From Gnetum montanum (lineage: Eukaryota > Streptophyta > Gnetopsida > Gnetales > Gnetaceae): 25,012 bases of DNA. The notes beneath the pieces are model-generated. The model did no database searches and had not been told where the DNA came from. It saw nothing but the letters and a program-made list of their open reading frames with translations. Below, piece by piece: positions 1 through 8,811 of the stretch. Numbering within the stretch: position 1 is the first letter of the stretch; every line of letters begins with the position of its first letter. The stretch covers positions 932,124 to 957,135 of the forward strand of contig MNCI01016355.1 of NCBI GenBank assembly GCA_015680685.1, in the 5' to 3' direction. Both the position numbers and the translations under genes were made by a program.

Positions 1-62
1 GGTGTACCTATTTATAGGCGGTGGGGACGCAATATCATGTACACGATATCTTGTCCCAAGTA
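1..62 (-). mobile_element. Gypsy LTR, U3 part only, cut by the window edge
   Basis: Read on the minus strand, this piece has a TATAAATA box (complement of 9-16) preceded by GATATC- and GATATT-type palindromes, the same layout as the U3 of the LTRs at 3578-4401 and 10715-11432. The inner edge is uncertain, between about 57 and 72; one possible TG start lies near 72. By position it would be the 3' LTR of the minus-strand element whose 5' LTR is at 3578-4401, but the two U3 sequences differ clearly, so that pairing is unproven. R and U5 would lie left of the window. Confidence 0.6.
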
Positions 63-1477
63 ATGTGAGACATGAAAATACCAACTTTTTTAATGATTTT
101 TTTTTTCAAAATTAACATTGGAATTTGAGGACATTAGTGATGATTAAGAGATTCTAGGGTAATTTCATTAATCCAAAAGGCACCATGAATGATGATGATG
201 TGAATTTGATCAATAAAACCTTGGGTGGTAAGAAAAAGGGTATGTAATGGTACATTGGAACATTGAAATTCAGAGGGATAATAGTAGGGAAAGAAAATCA
301 ATTGAACAATTAAGCTGAGGGTAAGAAATTATGTGTGTATGCTATGTCCTAAGTGAAGATTACCAAAGATTACACAAGTGGGTCCTCCCCAAAGTAGGTT
401 TTAACCTATAATGCCCTTGTGTAACCACACTCAAAGTGTCCATGGGTAGTAGAAGGGTTAAATGTAATCTACACTAACTCCACAAAACACACACATGTAA
501 TGATCATCGGAATGAGATGAAAATTCTATGCTACACGGGACACGAGCTACAATTACATGAACAGTGAGATGAGATGAAGTATAGAAAGGGATCATAGAGA
601 TTGGTACATGAGGTAATTGACCTAGGGTATAGCAAATCCTGCGTGCAAAGCATGATTAAGGTGTCATTAACCCATCGTTCTAAGATCAGGACCAAGTCTA
701 GTCCTCTAACCAGTGACATCACATTATTTCATCCCATGATGAAAAACTATGAGAGTACCACAATAACAAGGCGTACGATCACTTGGTGTTTTGTTCAAGG
801 GAGGAGTGACTTTTTTTTATGGCACTTTGTTTTTTCTTTTTTCTCTCTTTTTTTTTTTTTTTTCTCTTTTTGTATACTGAATCTATATAAGCCATCAACC
901 TTCAAGCATGGGTGCATGTATTTCTAGTGGGACCCCCTAGAACAACCTTTGCTTTTGGAATGTCCTTTTGATTACTCTTACTCCCATTTTTCATTAGATC
1001 TACAAGGATCTTAGAACAACCATGTTGCATGATAACTCCCACAGATGTCACCAAAGAGAATCCGCAAGTCCCCTTGATGTCACACCCTAATCATTCCCTC
1101 ATGGTCCATCCTTCTTCATTCTCAGTACAATGAACACACAATTAATTTTAAGTTTTAAAATGTTAAGAATATCACTGTATCCTTGAATAGAACCTCTTAT
1201 TTGTAGAATCGATGAGTGGGTGTAATGGGCTCATTGTTCCAAATAATTGATCACTCATGACTTAATAACATAAAACACACCTCAACCAATGATCCACATG
1301 ATTTTTTTATTCGTAGATGAGATTACTTACAAAAACGTAAAAAGATAAAAACACAAAAAGATAAAACAAAAGTTGAAAACTGAAAAATTGGAAAATAAAA
1401 AGTTGTAAAATTAAAAAAAATTGAAAAATATTTATTAATCCTACGTGTTATTATAATGGGGGGTATCCCCCATAACT
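63..1477 (-). other. 3' noncoding part of the minus-strand gypsy element A
   Basis: No believable coding sequence is present; the short open frames here have no recognisable domain. A 22-bp block at 377-398 is the exact reverse complement of 9933-9954 in the noncoding tail of element B, and looser similarity continues around it. The stretch around 1200-1240 also resembles B near 9090-9130. I therefore read this as the long 3' untranslated part found between pol and the 3' LTR in Athila/Tat-like elements. A polypyrimidine run at about 833-870 is a polypurine run on the element's own strand. No clean polypurine tract is visible right beside the LTR edge near 62. Confidence 0.5.
1456..1473. repeat. 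G/C hairpin at the gag to 3' noncoding junction of element A
   Basis: ATGGGGG (1456-1462) and CCCCCAT (1467-1473) form a perfect 7-bp inverted repeat around a 4-base loop. On the minus strand this includes a run of five G after GTTAT, similar to the GTTGTGGGGG tracts in element B at 8812 and 10133, where B's coding region gives way to its noncoding tail. Confidence 0.6.
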
Positions 1478-3433
1478 AAACGGTTGAGGATGACAAGGAT
1501 TAATAAATGGAAGATGAGGATCCTGGCATGTTGGAAGTATTAGGGCTTGGTCATATTTATCCCCTCGGGGTTCACACACTTGATTATAATGAGCATAGTG
1601 GGGCACTTTATATGATGTAGTTCCTAGATAATGAGTTGACCTACTATGATGTTTGTGACCGTTAGATGGTATGCAAGGATTGGGTTGATTCCTCCCATGG
1701 TTATGTTCATTGGGCTGTATGGTTGTTGGAGTGTTAATTGGTGGCCCTGATGAAGTAACATGAGGCGTTGGATTCGAAGATGAGGGTGCACCATAGTGTG
1801 GGACTTGTGCTGAGTTGGAGGATGCAGTGGCCTCTGAATTATGTTGTCCCTTCTTACAGCCGTGTTTAAAGAAGGGGCGCTTTGGATGTTGAGGAGGTTT
1901 CTCATTGCTGTTGGAAGTATTAGCACAAGTAATGTTCGTGGGTTGTTGCTATGGTGATGGCACCTTAGGAATAGTTGGTTGCACTGTGGGAGGAGGGAAA
2001 GGATGAGAATGTTGAAATTTAGGAGGAATATAGGGTGCACAAGGTGGTGGTTGTGTTGGAGGCATGGGTTGATAGTATTGAGGAGAATAGTACTATGGTG
2101 CGATAGAGTATGGTGGCCTAGTTGGAGAAATAGGATGTTGAACTTGATACACGTTTGGATTTGGATAATATGAAGGGTGCCTCTAGTCTAAGGGTGGTCT
2201 CCCCCACGACTGGGATTGTTGCCACTGTAATCGAACACAGTACCTCTGTAAGAACTCTGGATGTAACGTGTTTCCCCAATGCTCATGTAGATGTAACAAT
2301 ATTGGGCATTGGCCTTTGGGGTGATCATACAAGCATATGTTGCATTCATACGTAGGATTGGTAGTTGAGCACTTATTCCCTTCATTCTTCTTTTCCGAGT
2401 GTCTAATGTTTTGTCCTGCTTCTTGGGTTGTCAAAACTCTATCTCCAATGGTGTTGATAAATTCTTCACACTTTTGATACATCCATTCCAACATCTTATT
2501 GATCTTTTCCTTGGCTTCTTCTAATAATTGTTGTATTGGCAAAGGTGATGTTTCCACCTTGAGATTTGTTGATTTCTCCTTGTTATGATCATGGACCTTT
2601 GTTGAGTTAATATTTTAGTCCCGTTGATGTTTTTCAACACTCTCCCATCTAGCCATTTCTCCTTCTTCTTTTGCTACTCGCTTAATAAGCTCTTGGACTT
2701 GATGGATTCATAGTTCATATAGTTGACCTTGGGCATACATTCCTAATGTCTCTCTTGCTTCATTATGTAGCCCATCAATGATATGGTACATTAGCCTTTC
2801 CTCAGAAAACCCATGGCCTAGATAGTTGCTTAATAGTGCATAATATCTTTCTAAGGCCATGTCCAAGGGTTCATGTTGTGCTTGTTTCCATCCTTGGATT
2901 TGTTTCCTCAAGGCTGACACTCTTACGTAGGTTTGATATTTTTCGATAAATACTTCTACCATTGTTGACTAGTGTTGTATCAAATTTGGTTTTAACAATC
3001 TATACCATACTTTTGCTTGGTCAACGAGTGTCATAAGAAAGAGCTTAAGTTTTTGTCACCCATTATCAATGTTATTCCATGTGTAGGCATCGTAGAAGGC
3101 TTGTAAATGTTAATGCAGATCTAAGTCATAGCCTCCTAAAAATTTAGAAATTTTTTTTAAATTGAGCCTGGGTAGATGTCTCTCTTTATGATGCCTACGT
3201 GAGATTCAAATAGCCTCTTGTATTTGCATTAGGCTTATAGTGGCCAGTAGGGATTCATCGTCATTCAGTAAGTTAGGCTTCCGTGCATTGGGATGATGTT
3301 GCTTTCGCTCATGTTTATAAGAAACCCCCACTACAGGTTGTATACTCCAATCTTTATCATCATATAGTTCATTGGTTATCTAATGAACTTCCTCACTAAG
3401 TGTGGCATTATTGTAATCTTGTAGGAGAGGCAT
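1478..3433 (-). pseudogene. Gag pseudogene of gypsy element A
   Basis: Gag is the retrotransposon structural protein that packages element RNA. Translating the minus strand from an ATG at 3433, about 140 bases after the LTR, gives a broken frame with several stops. At about 3040-2700 it carries a Retrotrans_gag-like core: LVDQAKVWY, then MVEVFIEKYQTY, then DMALERYYALLSNY. A CCHC zinc knuckle follows at about 2360-2320 (CNICLYDHPKGQC, spacing C-x2-C-x3-H-x4-C). The C-terminal part, about 2200-1500, is rich in Pro, Gln, Asn and His, also common in this group. The longest open piece is 124 codons (2183-2557). Frame changes and stops show it is dead. No protease or pol follows, so the element is a gag-only, non-autonomous derivative. 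Confidence 0.8.
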
Positions 3434-3558
3434 TGTTGTAAAGTTGTGTCTGAATTATGTGTGACTTCTTATAATTATTTCTTCTTTCTAAGAGATATAT
3501 CGTTAAGTCCTTATACAACGACCTTGTATGATATAACTAATCTAGATAACTAGCACCG

Positions 3559-3575
3559 TCCCTGGCAATGGTGCC
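3559..3575 (-). other. Primer binding site, tRNA-Asp type, degraded
   Basis: Reading the minus strand just past the LTR end gives GGCACCATTGCCAGGGA. It matches the tRNA-Asp-complementary site known from Athila-like elements (TGGCGCCGTTGCCGGGGA), with the first T missing and three G-to-A changes. It starts two bases after the TATCA end of the LTR. This fixes the element's orientation and identifies 3578-4401 as its 5' LTR. Confidence 0.75.
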
Positions 3576-4307
3576 TATGATAAGTAGCAAGATACCCCTA
3601 CACTCAACCATACGAATACAAGCATTTTCACGCGTGATCTAGTCAAACTCTACAGATGGACTAGTTGTGGCACCTAGATCGTTAACCTTAGGTCGTAGTT
3701 CATTTTATTCCCACCTGGACTAGTATTATATTTGTCATGTATGGTTTTGTCCAAATTGAGGTTATGATGTGTTCCTAATTCTAACGCTACTCCTGAAGGC
3801 AGTGGAAAGTAATATTAACTAAGCTAAGCTAGGAGAGAAAGGGTAAGAAAATCTAATATAGCCTAAGTGCAATGAGCAACCATTCCTTGATTATCTGTAT
3901 ACATTTTGGACTTCATGCACAACTACCACTGGGATTACCAAGCGCAGATCCTAGGTACACCACTGGATTACCAAGTAGTCACACTTAAATGCTTGTAATC
4001 AAGTCGTACTCATTCCGCGTTATTAGGAGTTTAAGGGTGAGAGAAACTAATTAGGAAAGCAGTAAATAACAATTAAATAAATAAATAAATAACAAAGTGA
4101 ATGCTACAATGATGAAGTAATCTCGATCTTTATTTCTGGTCATGTGCGTGTCCAAGTACGTCACACTCAAATAAAGGATGCCGTACAATTACATTCATCA
4201 CACTGTGGGTAGACAAGGGAAAAATAATCTAACTCTAGAGGGATCAAACTACCAGAGTCTAGCTACAATCTAACTACTAATTCCTGAACAAGGGAAGAGC
4301 CGCTTCT

Positions 4308-4315
4308 TATTTATA
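4308..4315 (-). promoter_or_regulatory. TATA box of the element A LTR promoter
   Basis: TATAAATA on the minus strand lies about 20 bases downstream of the large U3 palindrome. The same octamer is found at matching places in the LTRs at 9-16 (minus), 10826-10833 (plus) and 21482-21489 (plus). Confidence 0.65.
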
Positions 4316-4333
4316 AACACTACGATGGACTAC

Positions 4334-4353
4334 GATATCGCGTACGCGATATC
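4334..4353. repeat. 20-bp perfect palindrome in the U3 of LTR A
   Basis: GATATCGCGTACGCGATATC equals its own reverse complement. It sits just upstream of the TATA box at 4308-4315. GTGATATCAC (4383-4392) is a second perfect palindrome, and a GATATT/AATATC site lies between them. Confidence 0.9.
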
Positions 4354-4401
4354 ATAGGGGAAGACACAATATCGTGGCCCATGTGATATCACGTCCCATC
4401 A

Positions 4402-5250
4402 ATAATAGATTTTAAACCATTCTCAAAATAGTAGAGGAGTCTAGAGAGTAAGATAGTGATTGTGAAAACAAAAAAAAGAGAGAAACTGAATATGCACATA
4501 ACAAAGGTAAGGGCAAAGTTGCCATCATTGAAGAGGTTGTGGATTCAGATACAAACAATGATAGTGGATGCAAGATATGCCAATATGACCATCCTAAGGG
4601 ATGTTTCCCTGTAATCTCATATCTGCAAGGGTCTAGGGTGTATGCACTCAACCCATAATTAAATAAAAGGCAAACACCTCAAAGGTTACCTTATCCTCAA
4701 GGTAACCCAAGACAGTTCCACCAACCCTTAATGTATTATCCAAGTGGAACTCCACCACAACCAACTAAGTAGTATCAATAGTGGCAGCACCCACAATCAT
4801 GGGGAATGCGACCACCACAAAAATAGTACCCTTACCATCAACCTGACCTGTATGGATATTACATGCAGCAGCCAATCTCTCCATGTGACTCTACTGGTCA
4901 TGTCACTCCTCAACCTCACTACCAAGCCCATGAGTATTATAGGACTCCTTCTCGTAGAGGTGATGTTCCACAAACATACTTTCTTTCTCATCTGGCTGCA
5001 TCTCTTCCACCCATATCTCCATTACTACCTGCTCCAACTATGTAGAGTGAGCTCCCTGCCCAGCCATAGCAACGTAATGCTACGAGGGCTGTTAACTCTC
5101 AATCTACTATTGGTTTAGACAACCACATGAAGAAAAGACCTTTCTTTAGAACCAACAGTCTAACTAAGTCCTTGCAACCACAAGCGGCTAATCCCTTAGA
5201 TGCCTCATTACCAATCAAAACTTCGAAACTCCCTTCAGACCAAACACTAT
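4402..5250 (+). pseudogene. C-terminal part of gag, element B
   Basis: The translation contains a zinc-knuckle remnant, CKICQYDHPKGC (about 4569-4604), parallel to the knuckle of element A's gag but one residue shorter before the last Cys (C-x2-C-x3-H-x3-C). A Pro/Gln/Tyr-rich tail follows, also as in element A. Stops occur near 4658, 4768 and 5043 in the frame that carries the motif. The capsid part that should come before is absent because of the junction at 4401. Confidence 0.75.
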
Positions 5251-5299
5251 GCCTAACGCATACAATCATGTTAACTCATGTCATCATTGATTGGATAAA

Positions 5300-5632
5300 A
5301 GCTACTCATCTTCCTAGGAAATTCTCTAATCTTGGGAGTCCTCTTATATATCTACAGATAACTAAGAATGATCTGTGAAAAGCTCTTTTGGATTCAAGTT
5401 CTAGTGTCAACCTAATTTCTCAAGAAATGTACAAGGCTTGGAACTTTCCTCCACTAAAAAAGAGTAACATTCATTTAGAGTTGGTTGACCAGTCCATCAC
5501 TGTCCCATTAGGACTAGTGGGGAACATTGTTACCACTATTTGTGAATGGTCGTATCTAGCTAACTTCCTAGTGATTCAAGTGAACAATGGTAAGGGGACT
5601 TCCCAATCATAATGGGAAGAGCATGGCTAAGC
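5300..5632 (+). pseudogene. Aspartic protease remnant, element B
   Basis: This domain cuts the Gag-Pol polyprotein. The active-site region reads LLDSSSSVNLISQEMY (from about 5383), the counterpart of the D-S/T-G-A stretch, so Asp is kept but Gly is Ser. The C-terminal hallmark DFPIIMGRAWL is readable at about 5601-5630, but in a different frame from the preceding segment, so a small indel lies near 5590. The region breaks off at an N (5633), after which a reversed copy of 5179-5521 follows in place of the expected protease-RT linker. Confidence 0.7.
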
Positions 5633-5977
5633 NCCCACTAGTCCTAATGGGACAGTGATGGACTGGTCAACCAACTCTAAATGAATGTTACTCTTTTTTA
5701 GTGGAGGAAAGTTCCAAGCCTTGTACATTTCTTGAGAAATTAGGTTGACACTAGAACTTGAATCCAAAAGAGCTTTTCACAGATCATTCTTAGTTATCTG
5801 TAGATATATAAGAGGACTCCCAAGATTAGAGAATTTCCTAGGAAGATGACTAGCTTTTATCCAATCAATGATGACATGAGTTAACATGATTGTATGCGTT
5901 AGGCATAGTGTTTGGTCTGAAGGGAGTTTCGAAGTTTTGATTGGTAATGAGGCATCTAAGGGATTAGCCGCTTGTGN
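5633..5977. repeat. 343-bp inverted copy of 5179-5521 between two single N's
   Basis: Bases 5634-5976 are the reverse complement of 5179-5521, both 343 bases long, with a single mismatch seen (5309-5312 region, CTACTC against the complement of GACTAG). The copy is bounded exactly by an N at 5633 and an N at 5977, the only N's in the window. A biological inversion would not be expected to end at both unresolved bases, so this is most likely a redundant contig placed backwards in a scaffold gap. The true protease-RT linker is probably missing. Confidence 0.9.
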
Positions 5978-7383
5978 ATATTAACGCTAAGCTCACTCCT
6001 TAAGAAAAAGAGAGACTACTAAAGGTAATAAATAAATGGTTGAAATCATTTGCTTGTTCATATCCAAAATTAACAAGAATAGATCCTAGGATATGCCAAC
6101 ATAGAATTTACATCGACCCCTCCATGAAGCCTCAAAGACAATCGTAGAGATGACTTAACCTGAAGCTTAAGCAAGTGGTTAAGGAAGAAATCGAATAGCT
6201 TCTAAAAGCAAGGTTCATATACCCCATTGCTGATAGTGAATGGGTTAGTTCCTTAGTTATTGTGCCTAAAATGGGAGGTAAATGGAGGGTGTGCGTAGAT
6301 TTTAGGCTACTGAATATGGAAACATTCAAAGACTACTTTCTGTTGCCATTTGTCGACCAAGTCTTAGACACCATTGTAGGGCATTACTACTATATTTTTC
6401 TAGATGGGTACAATGGGTACAACCAAATACAAATAGCCCCAGAAGACCAAGCCAAAACTACGTTCACTAGTCCTTGGGGAACATTTGCATACAAAAAGAT
6501 GCTGTTTGGCTTGTGCAATGCCCCTGCAATGTTTCAACGATTAGTTCTAAGCATATTCTAGCGATAAATAGGAAATGGTGTGGAGGTCTTCATGAATGAC
6601 TTCTCCACCTACAGGGCAAACTTTGATCAATCCTTTGAGTGGTTATAGCAAGTACTAAAATGATGTGTAGAAACCAACTTAAGGCTCAACTAGCAAAAAA
6701 AGCCATTTAATGGTCCAAGAAGGCATTGTACTAGGGCATAAGATCTCACAAATAGGGATAGAGGTAGATCTCGAAAAGATCAAAGTTATCCAAGGAATTA
6801 CTTAGCAACCTAAAACTATAAAAGATAGTTGGTCATTCCTTGGACAGACTAGCTATTACAGACACTTTATTGAGAACTTTTCAAAGGTTGCAAAACCATT
6901 GGTTGAACTAATGAAAAAGGATGTACCTTTTGAATGGACCAGAGAATGCGAATTAGCTTTCCAAAATTTAAAACAAAAGCTTGTAGAAACACCCATTCTA
7001 CAAGCTCCTGACTGGTTCAAACTATTCCACATAATGACTGACACATCCAACTATGCTTTAGGAGTCATACTTACATAGTTAGATGATCAAAAACATCCTT
7101 ATTACATCCACTGTGCAAGTAGGAGTATTGCTAGTGCACAACTTAACTACACTACAACAGAAAAGGAATTAATGGTTGTAGTGTTTACACTAGAAAAATT
7201 TAGGCACTATGTATTGGATTATAAGGTATTTATACACATGGATCATAGTGCAATATGGTTCCTAATGAATAAACCAATGATAAGCCCTCACATTATACGA
7301 TGACTTGTAATCTTACAAGAGGTTGATCTTACAATGATTGATCGTAAAGGCATTGAGAATGTTGTTGCTGATCATTTATCTCA
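5978..7383 (+). pseudogene. Reverse transcriptase and RNase H, element B
   Basis: RT copies the element RNA to DNA and RNase H removes the template. Recognisable blocks are ADSEWVSSLVIVPKMGGKW, FLDGYNGYNQI, TSPWGTFAYKK and LFGLCNAPAMFQR (to 6561); the open piece 6262-6561 spans most of the palm. The catalytic YxDD box reads VFMNDFS near 6583-6603, so one of the paired Asp is Asn. RNase H follows at about 6840-7383 with MTDTSNYALG, TTTEKEL, MDHSAIWFL and VVADHLS, so its acidic residues are still readable. At least ten stops and several frame changes lie across the region. The homology is certain, and the enzyme cannot be active. Confidence 0.9.
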
Positions 7384-7499
7384 GTTGCGATGGGACAACA
7401 AAGAGGATGAGTATCCAATTTCTGATCATTTCCCTGCTGAACTCCTCTTTGCAGGTGTAGTAACTAATTAATTGACCATAGAGACAAACTAGTATAGTA

Positions 7500-8760
7500 G
7501 TATTCTCACTTATCTCCTTACACAAAAAACACCACAAGAGTTGGACATTAAAAAGAAACAACAATTTCTTCACCAAGCTAAGTATTTTATGGAAATCCAC
7601 AAGAAAATTTATAAATTATGTCTTGATGGCCTGGTTCGATGGTATGTTCCCGATATAGATCAATTACAAGTTCTCCAAGATGCTCATGAGGGTCCTTGTG
7701 GGAGTTATTACGCTAGGAGATGAATATCCATTAAAGTCCTTCTTGCAGGATATTATTGGCCTACATTGTTTCAGGATGCCCATCATTTTGTCCAATCTTG
7801 TGAGTGCTATCAACTTGATGGGGGAATGATTGCTAAAATGGAAGTTCCGTAACAATGGATTCAACCCTTAGAACCCTTCGACATATGGGGAATTGATTTT
7901 ATGGTACCCATTATACTAATGTCCAATGGAAAAGCGTACATCATTGTTGCCATTGACTACTTTACAAAATGGGCAAAAGAAGCCACTATTACAGATTGTA
8001 CATCATCTACAGATGCACGATTTATTCAACAACAAATTGTAAATAGGTTTGGCATGCCTCGTGCACTTATTTATGATAATGGCACACATTTTACAGGTGC
8101 AACTTTTCGAAAACTAATGAAATGATTAGGGGTCGAGCATAAATTGACTATACCATATCACCCCCCAAGCAAATAGTCAAGCTGAAGTTACCAATAGGGA
8201 GATTACAAAAATATTGACAAGAACTATTAACAAGTAAAGGCGAGATTGGAGCACCAAACTAAATGATGCTCTTTGGGCATATCGCTTCACATGGAAACTC
8301 CCTATAGGCTACTCTCCCTATGAGTTAGTGTACAGGAAACTTACAATGCTTCCCATTCAAGTAGAAATCCATACACTATCAATGGCATGTGATCTCAACC
8401 TTGACCTCAATCTAGCACAAAAAGAACATTTAATGAACCTTAACTTACTAGATGAGAATCGATTAGCTGCCCTGTCATCTAACAAATTGCACAAGACCTT
8501 CAATAAACAACATCATGACCTAAGGATTATAAAACTTAAATATCAACCAGGAAATAAGGTTCTCTACTAAAATCCCACACATATACCACAACGAACCAAA
8601 TTCAAAACATTGTGGGAAGGACTTTATATCATTCATGCAACTTTTCCTTTAGGGGCCATGATGATTTACAAACCTAAGAGCCCGAACAAGAAACTATTGG
8701 TCAACATCCAACAAACCAAACCTTTCCATGAGCCTAGGATGGCTAGTACCAATGCTACCT
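7500..8760 (+). pseudogene. Integrase, element B
   Basis: Integrase inserts element DNA into the genome. The N-terminal zinc-binding module is damaged: DAHEGPCGSYYARR (about 7678-7720) keeps the first His, but Tyr replaces the usual second His, and the later CxxC is CECYQ. The catalytic core keeps the first Asp (GIDFMVP, about 7889), the second Asp (IYDNGTHFTG, about 8069) and Glu (SQAEVTNRE, about 8171). The Glu is in another frame because of an extra C in the C run near 8161-8166. WAYRFTWKLPIGYSPYELVY (8275-8334) is the usual post-catalytic block. Coding similarity fades after about 8750, with no chromodomain visible. Confidence 0.88.
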
Positions 8761-8811
8761 CTATTGATGGGTAACCTTGCTCCCTATGTCAGATTGCCTC
8801 CTACCACCTCA

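Larger units (their letters stand above)
3578..4401 (-). mobile_element. 5' LTR of gypsy element A (824 bp)
   Basis: On the minus strand the LTR begins TGATGGGACG (complement of 4392-4401) and ends CTTGCTACTTATCA (complement of 3578-3591), with the primer site directly after it. U3 holds GTGATATCAC (4383-4392), a 20-bp perfect palindrome (4334-4353) and a TATAAATA box (complement of 4308-4315). An (AAAT)n microsatellite lies near 4074-4093. Two copies of a GGATTACCAAG motif lie at about 3930-3980. The U5 block near 3590-3720 is closely shared with the LTR at 24861-25012. The plus-strand bases right after 4401 are the gag coding region of another element in the opposite orientation. Confidence 0.85.

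Noticed and set aside
601-927. 108-codon plus-strand open frame
   Set aside because: It crosses a polypyrimidine run, has low-complexity Phe/Ser sequence and no domain, and lies in the noncoding tail of element A.
1979-2355. Short plus-strand open frames (64 and 66 codons)
   Set aside because: They are shadows of the minus-strand gag pseudogene, whose zinc knuckle and Pro-rich tail explain the region.
5633-5977. A natural inverted repeat or hairpin in element B
   Set aside because: The copy ends exactly at two N's and is nearly identical, unlike the aged surroundings; an assembly error explains it better.
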